Below, piece by piece: positions 11,301 to 19,688 of a stretch of 64,000 nt of DNA. Under the pieces are notes generated by a model. It ran no database searches, was not told the origin of the DNA, and saw nothing but the letters and a program-made list of their open reading frames with translations. Position 1 is the first letter of the stretch. Each line of letters starts with the position of its first letter. Both the position numbers and the translations under genes were made by a program. This DNA is from Pseudomonas sp. Leaf58 (GTDB lineage Bacteria; Pseudomonadota; Gammaproteobacteria; Pseudomonadales; Pseudomonadaceae): the NCBI RefSeq assembly GCF_003627215.1, contig NZ_CP032677.1, positions 4,221,501 to 4,285,500 of the forward strand, read 5' to 3'.

Positions 11301-12439
11301 CGGGCCAGATGGCCTTCCTGGTCCGTCGGCACGGCGATGAAACGTGCATCATCGAAGATCTTCCTGACCTGTTGCGCTCGGACATGAGCGAACAGGTTGC
11401 CCTCGATAGGCAAGTTCCGCCCATCCAACTGCACCGTTGCGCCGGCCGCTGAAGCCTTGAGCAACGATGCCAGGGCCTGATCGAACGACGCTCGGTCCTG
11501 TACCTTGACGAAAACACTGAAAAACCGGCGAAACGCAGGTTGTCGCAAGCGGAGCGCAATACCGTCGTACAAAGCCGCCCATGAATCGTAATGCCAGAGG
11601 GTTTGCTGTGGGTCCGAGGGAAGCCACAGAATCACCTCATCGATCTCATCACTGCCTGCGGGCCGCCACTCCAGGGTGACGGCGCCGATCATGCATTTGC
11701 CGAGCAGATAGAGCTGGCGTGAAATCAATGTACCTTTGGCGGGCTCGGGTTGACCGTTGAACCACGCTAGCAATCGCTGTAGGTCCGACTCGTCTATCTC
11801 GCCCTTGAACCTCGACTCGTAAACCGAGGCTTGCATACGGCTTTGAAGACACCCTTCGAACAGTTGCTCGACGGCCCTGCGCGCCTGCCCTTCAGGCTGC
11901 CCGCGGCCAGACTTTGGCAGCAGTACCTTGTTGAGCAAAGCCTGATAGCCGGCACCGATGTCGAGACTGCGGCACAGGCTGGCGAAACGTTCGAACTGCA
12001 GGGTCAAGCGCGCCCCTTGAGGCCCTTCCAGGTGGGCCTGGCGCAGCGACCACAGGCGGGTCTCATGCTCGTGAAAGTTGTGCATTGCAGCAGCTAGCAG
12101 GCTGTGCCGGGAGTGGTAGGTCACACTCGGCCTGTAGAGTTTTTCTGCAGCCGATGGAAACTTGAACTCCTCTTTGGTCACCACAAATGCGTGCCGTGGG
12201 TCGAGTTGATGCAGGCCGACTCCGGAAAGCGCTTTTTCAAGCAGAGGCGCGGCATACGCCTCGATCGAAGGAATGCCATCGAGCAAGTGGCGCAAGCGTT
12301 CGACACTCGCTTGCTGCGCCTGCACGGCGTCCTGATAACCCTGTAGATGCTGCGCCTTCGCCCGGGTCAACCATTCGGGTAGCTGTCGTTCGATCACGTG
12401 ATCGACAGAGGCGGTGTCAAACCTGTCAGTTGTTGGCAT
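8306..12439 (-). CDS. Large leucine-rich-repeat protein with NEL E3 ubiquitin-ligase domain
   Basis: This 1377-aa protein has three parts. Residues 1 to about 900 form a long helical region like the dermonecrotic-toxin-like domain (DUF6543) of Pseudomonas proteins. It contains a hydrophobic stretch at about 390-418 and another near 438-460. Leucine-rich repeats follow at about 905-1065 (for example NLVELDLSDNRL). Residues from about 1085 to the end resemble the NEL domain of IpaH/SspH effectors, and Cys1177 in SCEDRLLWILNQLE matches the catalytic CEDR cysteine of that family. NEL domains transfer ubiquitin to host proteins. No N-terminal Sec signal is seen, and no chaperone or type III genes are adjacent. 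The ATG at 12439 follows GGAG at 9 nt; an upstream in-frame TTG at 12493 is less likely. The target and the export route are unknown. Confidence 0.85.
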   Translation of the reverse strand: MPTTDRFDTASVDHVIERQLPEWLTRAKAQHLQGYQDAVQAQQASVERLRHLLDGIPSIEAYAAPLLEKALSGVGLHQLDPRHAFVVTKEEFKFPSAAEKLYRPSVTYHSRHSLLAAAMHNFHEHETRLWSLRQAHLEGPQGARLTLQFERFASLCRSLDIGAGYQALLNKVLLPKSGRGQPEGQARRAVEQLFEGCLQSRMQASVYESRFKGEIDESDLQRLLAWFNGQPEPAKGTLISRQLYLLGKCMIGAVTLEWRPAGSDEIDEVILWLPSDPQQTLWHYDSWAALYDGIALRLRQPAFRRFFSVFVKVQDRASFDQALASLLKASAAGATVQLDGRNLPIEGNLFAHVRAQQVRKIFDDARFIAVPTDQEGHLARQERLQSLLSAGLDLLTVASFFLPGLGAVLLVVNAVQVFDEIYEGYEDWQLGDRQGALDHVLGVAQSIALAGVTGAALGVVRRVRFVDGLSPKVVSADKIKLVRTLEQLHVEENVTVLAQALHPELFADILSDDAQTLLAVTGCNPEQLRRLCVEQAAAPARLVDMHERIALHRAEPKLKGASFEVKLASLRPSPTADQALLIKAFKGLTPRAAEEIIRHTSSTQLESLRSTGQLPLSVAERARWHLRDSRIDQACLGIRLQGMTNADSEILALKLIAQKTPWPGSSPVQLRSGSPEGALLYASEVAPAGTARVIVRNEQGYSLVAADGSLPANVGEPLLQVVLKCLDDEQKAALGNRNLSAKQLRSALIDAARADREQAARLIGLAPVGAGVRPPLRFADGRLAYTFSGGGESSHQAIRRGIHQIFPTLTDLQLQAYLNAVRAQGVSLWDHYLSLQQQLAELRQALGDWQSQWRTPAEAIRRRRVAETLRRSWRRKLVDSNDEYELVIDGEHVGELPTLPAGVAYAHIRRLVLRNMGLQTVSEDFLRRFPNLVELDLSDNRLAQMPAGIETLTQLRRVNLSNNQIAIDAEANRRFAQLSLLESMELSFNPLLEAPDLSGLRHVRHLSLRGTHLADVSELLERASWRSLIDARENRIRELRQEVSGLSSRLARVDLHDNPLDSAGHQQLDGTRVGAVAGARGSSSYKHREASSAVRDLWTETRDVTLRRQREASWDRLRQQTGSADLFRFLADLSYSEDFQEHPGHFRRRVWRVLDACEHNEVLRDQIFREAGGLRSCEDRLLWILNQLETGVLVQQGISGVPAAVAEQSLVRLGRQLYRLDLVDAIAARHVQRMRVTAPGQVDEIEVRLIYRNRLAQALELPIQPDEMHYASFANVKEADLAKAMTEVLLAETPQGNQQTLADRPFWARFARQRYAERFEALAAPFHQRLAEYEVQAASGTEQAYLQHASELMQALESAEQQLLRTLAEEAWTRFPG

Positions 12440-12535
12440 AGCAGTGGTCTCCGGTGGGTAAAGAACCAGAAGAACATTCACGCTATTGGCCAACGCGGTA
12501 CTTAAAGCAGGCCAAGCAAGTTATGGATCAATCTG

Positions 12536-12549
12536 TTCGGGTTTCCGAA
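12536..12549. promoter_or_regulatory. AauR operator 1
   Basis: TTCGG-GTTT-CCGAA matches exactly the TTCGGNNNNCCGAA element that I recall as reported for AauR of P. putida KT2440. It lies about 120 bp upstream of the sigma-54 promoter, a normal enhancer distance. Confidence 0.8.
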
Positions 12550-12566
12550 CACGAAACAGGCATTCG

Positions 12567-12580
12567 TTCGGAAACCCGGA
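12567..12580. promoter_or_regulatory. AauR operator 2
   Basis: TTCGG-AAAC-CCGGA is a one-mismatch copy of the AauR palindrome, 31 bp (about three helical turns) centre to centre from operator 1. That spacing suits cooperative enhancer binding. Confidence 0.7.
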
Positions 12581-12656
12581 GTGGTTACTGCAGGTTTCCA
12601 GGTTCAAAAAAGTTTAATACTCCCGGTTTTCGTGACGTTATGATCGATATCAGAGC

Positions 12657-12673
12657 TTGGCACGACTCATGCT
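12657..12673 (+). promoter_or_regulatory. Sigma-54 (RpoN) promoter of gltI
   Basis: TTGGCACGACTCATGCT has the invariant GG (12659-12660) and GC (12671-12672) separated by exactly 10 bp, and TTGGCAC matches the -24 box. Transcription would start about 12 bp past the GC and be activated by AauR from the two upstream palindromes. Confidence 0.8.
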
Positions 12674-12745
12674 CTACACTTGGTAGCCGAATGCACTCGC
12701 TTCTTGCGGTATTCGTTGAACGAAAGAGTCCGCCAACGGCTCCAT

Positions 12746-12757
12746 AAAAAAAACAAA
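12746..12757 (+). promoter_or_regulatory. A-rich Hfq/Crc-type motif in the gltI leader
   Basis: A run of eight A's followed by CAAA satisfies AANAANAA a few bases before the GAGGA ribosome site of gltI. Inferred role: post-transcriptional catabolite repression of acidic amino-acid uptake. Confidence 0.4.
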
Positions 12758-12775
12758 CACGTCGAGGAAAATTTG

Positions 12776-13693
12776 ATGCGCATCGTTCGTCAATTGCTGG
12801 GCGCCGCCATCGCGGCCGCTGTGATCGCTTCGCCGGCCATGGCCGAAGAACTGACCGGCACCCTGAAGAAGATCAAGGATTCGGGCACCATCACCCTGGG
12901 CCACCGCGACTCCTCCATCCCGTTTTCCTACCTGGCCGGCAAACCCGAGCCCGTGGGCTACTCGCATGACATCCAGTTGGCTGTCGTCGACGCTTTGAAA
13001 AAGCAACTGGGTACGGACATCAAGGTCCGTTACAACCTGGTCACCTCCCAAACCCGTATCCCGCTGGTGCAGAACGGCACCGTCGACCTGGAGTGCGGCT
13101 CCACCACCAACAACGTCGAGCGTCAGCAACAAGTCGGCTTCTCGGTGGGCATCTTCGAAGTGGGTACGCGCCTGTTGACCAAGGTCAAGGACGGTCAGCC
13201 CGCGTACAAAGACTTCCCAGACCTGGCCGGCAAGAACGTAGTGACCACTGCCGGTACCACCTCCGAGCGCATCCTCAAGGCGATGAACGCCGACAAGCAG
13301 ATGAAGATGAACGTGATTTCCGCCAAGGACCACGGTGAAGCCTTCAACATGCTCGAAAGCGGCCGCGCCGTGGCCTTCATGATGGACGACGCCCTGCTCG
13401 CCGGCGAAATGGCCAAGGCGCGCAAGCCAGCCGACTGGGTCATCACCGGTACCCCACAGTCGTACGAAATCTATGGCTGCATGGTGCGCAAGGATGACGC
13501 GGCCTTCAAGAAAGCGGTCGATGACGCCATCGTCGGTTACTTCAAGTCAGGCGAAGTCAACAAGAGCTACGACAAGTGGTTCCAACAGCCGATCCCACCA
13601 AAGGGCCTGAACCTGCAGTTCCCAATGAGCGACGAGCTGAAGAAACTGATCGCCGAGCCGACCGACAAGGCGGCGGACGAGAAGAAGTCCTGA
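12776..13693 (+). CDS. gltI: Glutamate/aspartate ABC transporter, periplasmic binding protein (AatJ)
   Basis: This 305-aa family-3 solute-binding protein captures glutamate and aspartate in the periplasm. It has a signal peptide of about 22 residues ending ASPAMA and the typical GTLKKIKDSGTITLG start of the mature domain. The ATG at 12776 is preceded by GAGGA and begins the signal peptide. The in-frame codons upstream (from 12680) belong to the leader. It is the first gene of a four-gene transporter operon driven by a sigma-54 promoter with AauR sites. Equivalent to aatJ of P. putida. Confidence 0.94.
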   Translation: MRIVRQLLGAAIAAAVIASPAMAEELTGTLKKIKDSGTITLGHRDSSIPFSYLAGKPEPVGYSHDIQLAVVDALKKQLGTDIKVRYNLVTSQTRIPLVQNGTVDLECGSTTNNVERQQQVGFSVGIFEVGTRLLTKVKDGQPAYKDFPDLAGKNVVTTAGTTSERILKAMNADKQMKMNVISAKDHGEAFNMLESGRAVAFMMDDALLAGEMAKARKPADWVITGTPQSYEIYGCMVRKDDAAFKKAVDDAIVGYFKSGEVNKSYDKWFQQPIPPKGLNLQFPMSDELKKLIAEPTDKAADEKKS

Positions 13694-13702
13694 CTCTCAG
13701 AT

Positions 13703-13746
13703 AGTGGCCTGGTGCTCGCGAGCACCAATCAATTCTGCAGGCCACT
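13703..13746 (+). promoter_or_regulatory. Nested stem-loop after gltI
   Basis: An outer 8-bp stem AGTGGCCT (13703-13710)/AGGCCACT (13739-13746) encloses a perfect palindrome GGTGCTCGCGAGCACC (13711-13726). There is no T-tract, so it is more likely an RNA-stabilising or attenuating element between the binding protein and the permease genes than a full terminator. A second hairpin (GGGCGC 13772-13777/GCGCCC 13781-13786) follows. Confidence 0.6.
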
Positions 13747-13835
13747 CATTAGTGTCTAACCTTTCATCCGAGGGCGCCCTGCGCCCCCGGATGCTCGAAG
13801 GTGCCCGTGAAACAATCGTCTGAGGGGAAATCCCG

Positions 13836-14582
13836 ATGAATTACAACTGGGACTGGGGCGTGTTCTTCAAGTCCACCGGCGTGGGCAGCGAAACCTATCT
13901 GGACTGGTACGTCACCGGTTTGGGCTGGACCATCGCCATCGCCATTTCCGCCTGGATCATCGCCTTGCTGCTGGGCTCGGTGCTCGGTGTCATGCGCACC
14001 GTGCCGAACCGTGTGGTGTCGGGCATCGCCACCGCCTACGTGGAGCTGTTCCGCAACGTACCGCTGCTGGTGCAGCTGTTCATTTGGTACTTCCTGGTAC
14101 CAGACCTGCTGCCTGAGGGCCTGCAGGAATGGTTCAAGCAAGACCTCAACCCGACCACCTCGGCACTGATCAGCGTGGTCATCTGCCTGGGCCTGTTCAC
14201 CGCCGCGCGTGTTTGCGAACAGGTGCGTACCGGCATCCAGGCGCTGCCCCGCGGCCAAGAATCGGCCGCCCGCGCAATGGGCTTCAGCCTGTCGCAGATC
14301 TACACCAACGTACTGCTGCCGCAGGCCTACCGGATCATCATTCCGCCGCTCACGTCAGAATTTTTGAACGTGTTCAAGAACTCCTCAGTAGCGTCGCTGA
14401 TCGGCCTGATGGAGCTGCTGGCACAAACCAAACAGACCGCCGAGTTTTCGGCCAACCTGTTCGAAGCCTTCACCTTGGCCACACTGATCTACTTCACCCT
14501 GAACATGGGTTTGATGCTGCTGATGCGCATGATCGAGAAGAAAGTCGCAGTGCCTGGCCTGATTTCCGTGGGGGGCAAATAA
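13836..14582 (+). CDS. gltJ: Glutamate/aspartate ABC transporter permease (AatQ)
   Basis: This 248-aa inner-membrane permease subunit belongs to the HisMQ type. Several hydrophobic helices are visible, and the conserved cytoplasmic EAA-like loop (GQESAARAMGFSLSQIY) couples to the ATPase. It pairs with GltK to form the channel for acidic amino acids. It lies 142 bp after gltI, across a nested hairpin likely to lower its expression relative to the binding protein, and abuts gltK without a gap. Confidence 0.94.
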   Translation: MNYNWDWGVFFKSTGVGSETYLDWYVTGLGWTIAIAISAWIIALLLGSVLGVMRTVPNRVVSGIATAYVELFRNVPLLVQLFIWYFLVPDLLPEGLQEWFKQDLNPTTSALISVVICLGLFTAARVCEQVRTGIQALPRGQESAARAMGFSLSQIYTNVLLPQAYRIIIPPLTSEFLNVFKNSSVASLIGLMELLAQTKQTAEFSANLFEAFTLATLIYFTLNMGLMLLMRMIEKKVAVPGLISVGGK

Positions 14583-15254
14583 ATGGAAATGGATTTCAGC
14601 GAAATCATCCCGGCATTGCCCGCCTTGTGGGACGGCATGCTGCTGACCTTGCAATTGATGCTCATGGGCGTGGTGGGCGGTATTGCACTGGGTACCATCC
14701 TGGCCCTGATGCGCCTGTCATCGAGCAAGCTGCTATCGCGGGTAGCCGGCGCCTACGTCAACTACTTCCGCTCGATCCCGCTGCTGCTGGTCATCACCTG
14801 GTTCTACCTGGCGGTACCGTTCGTGCTGCGCTGGATCACCGGCGAGGACACCCCGGTGGGTGCCTTCACCTCGTGCGTGGTGGCGTTCATGATGTTCGAG
14901 GCCGCCTACTTCTGCGAAATCGTCCGCGCCGGCGTGCAGTCGATCTCCAAGGGCCAGATGGGCGCCGCCCAGGCGTTGGGCATGACCTACGGCCAGACCA
15001 TGCGCCTGATCATCCTGCCCCAGGCCTTCCGCAAAATGACCCCGCTGCTGCTGCAGCAGAGCATCATCCTGTTCCAGGACACCTCGCTGGTGTACACCGT
15101 GGGCCTGGTCGACTTCCTCAACTCTGCACGGTCCAACGGCGACATCATCGGGCGCTCGCATGAGTTCCTGATCTTCGCCGGTGTCGTGTACTTCATCATC
15201 AGCTTCTCCGCTTCGTGGCTGGTCAAGCGCCTGCAAAAAAGGATCACCGTATGA
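14583..15254 (+). CDS. gltK: Glutamate/aspartate ABC transporter permease (AatM)
   Basis: This 223-aa permease subunit is homologous to GltJ and has the EAA-like loop [19 protein letters not shown]. The ATG follows the gltJ stop codon directly, and the stop overlaps the gltL start by four bases. These couplings indicate translational linkage within the transporter operon. Confidence 0.94.
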   Translation: MEMDFSEIIPALPALWDGMLLTLQLMLMGVVGGIALGTILALMRLSSSKLLSRVAGAYVNYFRSIPLLLVITWFYLAVPFVLRWITGEDTPVGAFTSCVVAFMMFEAAYFCEIVRAGVQSISKGQMGAAQALGMTYGQTMRLIILPQAFRKMTPLLLQQSIILFQDTSLVYTVGLVDFLNSARSNGDIIGRSHEFLIFAGVVYFIISFSASWLVKRLQKRITV

Positions 15255-15985
15255 TTTCCATCAAGAACGTCAACAAGTGGTACGGCGACTTCCAGGTGCT
15301 GACCGATTGCACCACCGAGGTGAAGAAGGGTGAAGTGGTGGTGGTGTGCGGCCCATCGGGTTCGGGCAAATCCACCCTGATCAAGTGCGTCAACGCCCTG
15401 GAGCCGTTCCAGAAAGGTGACATCGTGGTCGACGGCACCTCGATCGCCGACCCCAAGACCAACCTGCCCAAGCTGCGCTCGCGGGTAGGCATGGTGTTCC
15501 AGCACTTCGAACTGTTCCCGCACCTGTCCATCACCGAGAACCTGACCATCGCCCAGCGCAAGGTGCTGGGCCGCAGCGAGGCAGAAGCGACCAAGAAGGG
15601 CCTGGCCCTGCTCGATCGTGTTGGCCTCAGTGCGCACGCCAAGAAGCATCCCGGCCAGTTGTCCGGTGGCCAGCAGCAACGCGTGGCCATCGCCCGTGCC
15701 CTGTCGATGGACCCGATCGTCATGCTGTTCGACGAGCCGACCTCGGCCCTGGACCCGGAAATGGTCAACGAAGTTCTGGACGTGATGGTCGAGCTGGCCC
15801 ACGAAGGCATGACCATGATGTGCGTCACCCACGAAATGGGTTTTGCCCGCAAAGTGGCCAACCGCGTGATTTTCATGGACAAGGGCAACATCATCGAGGA
15901 CTGCCAGAAGGAAGCCTTCTTCGGCGACCCTACGGCACGCCACGAACGTACCCAGCACTTCCTCAGCAAGATCCTGCAACACTGA
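15251..15985 (+). CDS. gltL: Glutamate/aspartate ABC transporter ATPase (AatP)
   Basis: This 244-aa ATPase powers the GltIJK system. Walker [10 protein letters not shown] is at residues 34-42, the signature LSGGQQQR at 137-144, followed by Walker B VMLFDEP and the HEMGFA switch region. The start at 15251 overlaps the gltK stop (ATGA) and gives the standard [13 protein letters not shown]-terminus. It is the last gene of the transporter operon and is followed by a hairpin. Confidence 0.95.
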   Translation: MISIKNVNKWYGDFQVLTDCTTEVKKGEVVVVCGPSGSGKSTLIKCVNALEPFQKGDIVVDGTSIADPKTNLPKLRSRVGMVFQHFELFPHLSITENLTIAQRKVLGRSEAEATKKGLALLDRVGLSAHAKKHPGQLSGGQQQRVAIARALSMDPIVMLFDEPTSALDPEMVNEVLDVMVELAHEGMTMMCVTHEMGFARKVANRVIFMDKGNIIEDCQKEAFFGDPTARHERTQHFLSKILQH

Positions 15986-16007
15986 TGTTGCATCACTGAA
16001 TCGGTCG

Positions 16008-16036
16008 GCGCCGCTGCCCTTTCGGGCAGCTGGCGC
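16008..16036 (+). terminator. Hairpin between gltL and aauS
   Basis: GCGCC-GCTGCCC, loop TTTC, GGGCAGC-T-GGCGC forms a strong stem with a single bulge. It has no T-tract, so partial read-through into aauS is possible. Confidence 0.6.
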
Positions 16037-16058
16037 TGGTCGTGACAAGGCCACTGTG

Positions 16059-17963
16059 ATGAAATGCGACCCTTCGCTTCTTCTCCCTGCCAAGCCTGCC
16101 GTGAATTCCCGTCTGCTCCGCCAGTTGCTATTGCCGCCCCTGATCATCCTGCTGATGGTTGGCCTGGGCGTGGTTGGCTACTTGGTCAGCGAAAGCAACG
16201 GCATCCGCGCCCTCAGCGAAAACGGCGAGCGCCAGCTGGAGCTGCATGCGCGCACGGTCGAAAGCGAGATCAGCAAGTACACCTACCTGCCGAGCCTGCT
16301 AGAGCTGGAAGACAGCGTCTCGCACCTGCTTACCGACCCTGACGGCGGCTCACGGCAAACCGTCAACGAATACCTCGAGGGCCTCAACCGGCGCAGCCGC
16401 AGCCGGGCCATCTTCGTTCTCGACACCAATGGCCGGGTACAGGCCACCAGTAACTGGCGCGATGCCGATTCTTTCCTGGGTGAAGACCTGTCGTTCCGTG
16501 CTTACTTCCAAACTGCCGTGCGCGGTGAGCCCGGGCGCTTCTACGGCATTGGCAGCACCACCGGTGAGGCCGGTTACTATCTGGCCCACGGCCTGGAAGA
16601 ACACGGCAAGATCATTGGCGTGGCGGTAATCAAGGTGCGCCTGGATACCCTTGAGGAGCGCTGGCAGCGTGCCCGCCTGGAGGCGTTCGTCAGTGACGAA
16701 AACGGCATCATCATCCTGTCCAGCGACCCGGCCCGGCGCTTGAAGTCGGTGCGCCCGCTCACCCCGCAAACCAAGGAACGCCTAGCACGCAGCCTGCAGT
16801 ATTACTGGTGGCCGTTGAACGAGTTGCAGCCACTGGCCCGGGAAACCTTGGCCGACGGCGTGGAGAAACTGACCTTTCCGGCCAACCGGGAGACCGCGAA
16901 GGGCAAGACCCACGAAGTGGCTTACCTGGCCCAAACCCGGCGCCTGGTCGACACCCCTTGGCATTTCACCCTGCTAACCCCGCTGCAGGACCTGCGCCGC
17001 GAATCCATGGTGCAAGGCATCCTGGTGGGCGTGGCCTTCGCCTTGCTGGCAATTCTCGGCATTGCCTGGAACGAGCGGCGCAAAGTCATCGCCACCCGCC
17101 TTGCGGCCCGCGAGGCCCTGGAAGAAGCCAACAGCCAGCTGGAACGGCGTATTGCCGAACGCACCGCCGACCTGCGTGCCAGCAACGAACGCCTCAAAGG
17201 CCAGATCCGCGAGCGTCGGCATGCCGAGCAGACCCTACGCCATGCCCAGGACGAACTGGTGCAGGCCGGCAAGCTCGCCGCCATCGGGCAGATGTCCACC
17301 AGCATCGCCCACGAGCTGAACCAGCCGCTGGCCGCGTTGCGCACGTTGTCCGGTAACACCGTGCGCTTCCTCGAACGCGGGGCACTGGAAACCGCCAGCA
17401 CCAACCTGCGCACCATGAACGACCTGATCGACCGCATGGGCCGCATTACCGCCAGCCTGCGCTCGTTTGCCCGACGCGGCGACGACAGCGGCCAGGCCTC
17501 GCTGGGCAAAGCGGTGGAGGCCAGCTTGCAGGTGCTAGCCAACCGCATCAGTGGTTGTAACCTGCAACTGCACAACCGGTTCGAAGACCAGCAGTTGGCT
17601 ATCGACCAGACCCGCCTGGAGCAGATCCTGGTCAACCTGATCGGCAACGCCCTGGATGCCATGGCAGCGCAACCGTTGCCAGAACTGTGGCTGGAGGGCG
17701 AACTGCAAGGCGACAAGTACCGTTTGCAGGTGCGCGACAATGGCCACGGTATCGACGCCGAGGCGCGCAAGCACCTGTTCGAACCTTTCTTTACCACCAA
17801 ACCGGGCGAACACGGCCTGGGCCTGGGCTTGACCCTGTCGGCGAGCCTTGCTGCCGCCGCCAAGGGCAGCCTCAACGTCGAGCACCCCGCCACTGGCGGC
17901 ACGGCCTTCGTCCTGGCCCTGCCGCTGGTTACTCCCCCTAGCGAATCGGCAGAGCACCCATGA
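16059..17963 (+). CDS. aauS: Sensor histidine kinase AauS, DctB type
   Basis: This 634-aa membrane sensor for acidic amino acids is the partner of AauR. An N-terminal transmembrane helix is followed by a periplasmic double-Cache-like domain, a second helix near residue 330, a coiled segment and the kinase core. The phosphorylated histidine is H418 in SIAHELNQPLAALRT. N, G1 and G2 boxes (NALDAM, DNGHGID, HGLGLGLTL) are visible. ATG 16059, 8 nt after AAGG, is preferred over the adjacent GTG at 16056. The stop overlaps aauR by four bases. Neighbourhood and AauR sites upstream of gltI support the assignment. Confidence 0.88.
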   Translation: MKCDPSLLLPAKPAVNSRLLRQLLLPPLIILLMVGLGVVGYLVSESNGIRALSENGERQLELHARTVESEISKYTYLPSLLELEDSVSHLLTDPDGGSRQTVNEYLEGLNRRSRSRAIFVLDTNGRVQATSNWRDADSFLGEDLSFRAYFQTAVRGEPGRFYGIGSTTGEAGYYLAHGLEEHGKIIGVAVIKVRLDTLEERWQRARLEAFVSDENGIIILSSDPARRLKSVRPLTPQTKERLARSLQYYWWPLNELQPLARETLADGVEKLTFPANRETAKGKTHEVAYLAQTRRLVDTPWHFTLLTPLQDLRRESMVQGILVGVAFALLAILGIAWNERRKVIATRLAAREALEEANSQLERRIAERTADLRASNERLKGQIRERRHAEQTLRHAQDELVQAGKLAAIGQMSTSIAHELNQPLAALRTLSGNTVRFLERGALETASTNLRTMNDLIDRMGRITASLRSFARRGDDSGQASLGKAVEASLQVLANRISGCNLQLHNRFEDQQLAIDQTRLEQILVNLIGNALDAMAAQPLPELWLEGELQGDKYRLQVRDNGHGIDAEARKHLFEPFFTTKPGEHGLGLGLTLSASLAAAAKGSLNVEHPATGGTAFVLALPLVTPPSESAEHP

Positions 17964-19288
17964 ACCAAGCGCCTCTTACCGTCCTGATCGTCGAAGACGA
18001 CCCGCATGTGCTGCTCGGCTGCCAACAGGCCCTGGCGCTGGAAGACATTGCCTGCGAAGGTGTTGGCAGCGCCGAGCAGGCGTTGGAGCGCATCGGCGAC
18101 GACTTCGCCGGCATCGTCGTCAGTGATATTCGCCTGCCGGGCATCGATGGCCTGGAGCTACTCAACCGCCTCAAGGCCCGCGACCGCAGCCTGCCGGTGG
18201 TGCTGATCACCGGCCACGGCGATATCGACATGGCCGTCGGCGCCATGCGCAATGGCGCCTACGACTTCATGGAAAAGCCATTTTCCCCGGAACGCCTGGT
18301 CGATGTGGTACGCCGCGCCCTGGAACAGCGCGGCTTGGCCCGCGAAGTGGTTGCCCTGCGCCGGCAACTGGCCGAGCAGAGCAGCCTGGAAGGCCGCATC
18401 ATCGGCCGCTCGCGGGCTATGGAGCAATTGCGCGAACTAATCGCCAACGTCGCCGACACCTCGGCCAACGTGCTGATCGAAGGCGAGACCGGCACCGGCA
18501 AGGAACTGGTCGCCCGCTGCCTGCATGACTTCAGCCGCCGCCAGGGCCAACCGTTCGTGGCGCTGAATTGTGGTGGCCTGCCGGAAAACCTGTTCGAAAG
18601 CGAGATATTCGGCCACGAGGCCAACGCTTTTACCGGTGCCGGCAAACGCCGCATCGGCAAGATCGAACACGCCAACGGCGGCACGCTGTTTCTCGACGAA
18701 GTGGAGAGCATGCCAATCAACCTGCAGATCAAGCTGCTGCGTGTGCTGCAGGAGCGCACCCTGGAGCGGCTGGGCTCGAACCAGAGCATTGCGGTGGACT
18801 GCCGGGTAATCGCTGCGACCAAGTCCGATCTGGATGCCATGGGCCAGAGCGGCCAGTTCCGCAGTGACTTGTACTACCGGCTGAACGTGGTGACCCTGGA
18901 GCTGCCGCCGCTGCGTGAGCGCCGCGAAGACATCCTGCAACTGTTCGAACACTTCCTGCAGCAGTCGGCACTGCGTTTCGACCGGGAAACACCGACACTG
19001 GACAGCCAGACCCTGTCGCGCCTCATGGCTCACGACTGGCCGGGCAACGTACGTGAGTTGCGCAACGTTGCCGAACGCTATGCCCTCGGCCTGCCAGCCT
19101 TCAAAAAAGGCCCCAGCGGCGCTGCCAGCCAGGGCCTGGGTTTTGCCGAAGCGGTAGAAGCGTTCGAACGCAACCTGCTCAGCGATGCCCTGCAGCGCAC
19201 TGGTGGCAACCTGAGCCAAGCGAGCCAGGAGCTGGGCATGGCCAAGACCACGCTGTTCGACAAAGTGAAAAAATACGGCCTCGGCTGA
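17960..19288 (+). CDS. aauR: Sigma-54-dependent response regulator AauR
   Basis: This 442-aa NtrC/DctD-type activator has a receiver domain with phospho-acceptor D56, an AAA+ domain with Walker A GETGTGKE at residues 175-182, and a C-terminal Fis-like helix-turn-helix ([24 protein letters not shown]). The sigma-54 contact loop reads NAFTGA at 222-227, not the usual GAFTGA. It should activate gltIJKL from the palindromes at 12536-12580. It is co-translated with aauS. Confidence 0.92.
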   Translation: MNQAPLTVLIVEDDPHVLLGCQQALALEDIACEGVGSAEQALERIGDDFAGIVVSDIRLPGIDGLELLNRLKARDRSLPVVLITGHGDIDMAVGAMRNGAYDFMEKPFSPERLVDVVRRALEQRGLAREVVALRRQLAEQSSLEGRIIGRSRAMEQLRELIANVADTSANVLIEGETGTGKELVARCLHDFSRRQGQPFVALNCGGLPENLFESEIFGHEANAFTGAGKRRIGKIEHANGGTLFLDEVESMPINLQIKLLRVLQERTLERLGSNQSIAVDCRVIAATKSDLDAMGQSGQFRSDLYYRLNVVTLELPPLRERREDILQLFEHFLQQSALRFDRETPTLDSQTLSRLMAHDWPGNVRELRNVAERYALGLPAFKKGPSGAASQGLGFAEAVEAFERNLLSDALQRTGGNLSQASQELGMAKTTLFDKVKKYGLG

Positions 19289-19314
19289 CCTCAACCCCAA
19301 CCTAGAAATACACC

Positions 19315-19650
19315 GTGGACCTGGTATTCAAAGCCGCTTTGGGCGCTGGCGTGGTGGTGCTGCTGGCAATGCTGTCGAAGACGCGCAATTACTACATTGC
19401 CGGGCTGGTACCGCTGTTCCCCACCTTCGCCCTGATTGCCCACTACATCGTCGGCAAAGGACGCAGCATTGCCGACCTGAAAACCACCATCCTGTTCGGC
19501 ATGTGGTCGATCATTCCGTACTTCGTGTACCTGGCGACGTTGTATGTACTGGTCGACCGCATGCGCCTGGAGGCGTCGCTGGCACTGGCCACGGTGGCCT
19601 GGCTAATGGCAGCGACCGTGCTGGTGACCGTGTGGGTGCGGATGCACTGA
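19315..19650 (+). CDS. glpM: GlpM-like small inner-membrane protein
   Basis: This 111-aa protein has four predicted membrane helices and the conserved segment [20 protein letters not shown] of the GlpM family. In P. aeruginosa GlpM was linked to alginate production, but its biochemical role is not known. The start is GTG 19315 with only a weak ribosome site. It follows aauR by 26 bp and may be co-transcribed with it. The name reflects family membership only; glycerol metabolism genes are not adjacent here. Confidence 0.8.
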   Translation: MDLVFKAALGAGVVVLLAMLSKTRNYYIAGLVPLFPTFALIAHYIVGKGRSIADLKTTILFGMWSIIPYFVYLATLYVLVDRMRLEASLALATVAWLMAATVLVTVWVRMH

Positions 19651-19688
19651 CCTGTATCGGCGTGGCCTTCTTCGCGGGCGCCGTCGAT

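Larger units (their letters stand above)
12440..12775. promoter_or_regulatory. Divergent control region between the NEL gene and gltI
   Basis: This 336-bp gap holds no gene. It contains two AauR-type palindromes, a sigma-54 promoter and an A-rich Hfq/Crc-type leader for gltI (each listed separately), and the ribosome site of the NEL gene at its left edge. I see no clear promoter for the NEL gene. Confidence 0.6.

Noticed and set aside
12440..12493. Eighteen-residue extension of the NEL protein from a TTG
   Set aside because: ATG 12439 has a good GGAG spacing and the extension starts with a rare start codon and no ribosome site.
14129..15163. Plus-strand frame spanning the gltJ/gltK junction
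   Set aside because: It is rich in Arg, Pro and His, overlaps two verified permease genes out of frame, and has no membrane helices.
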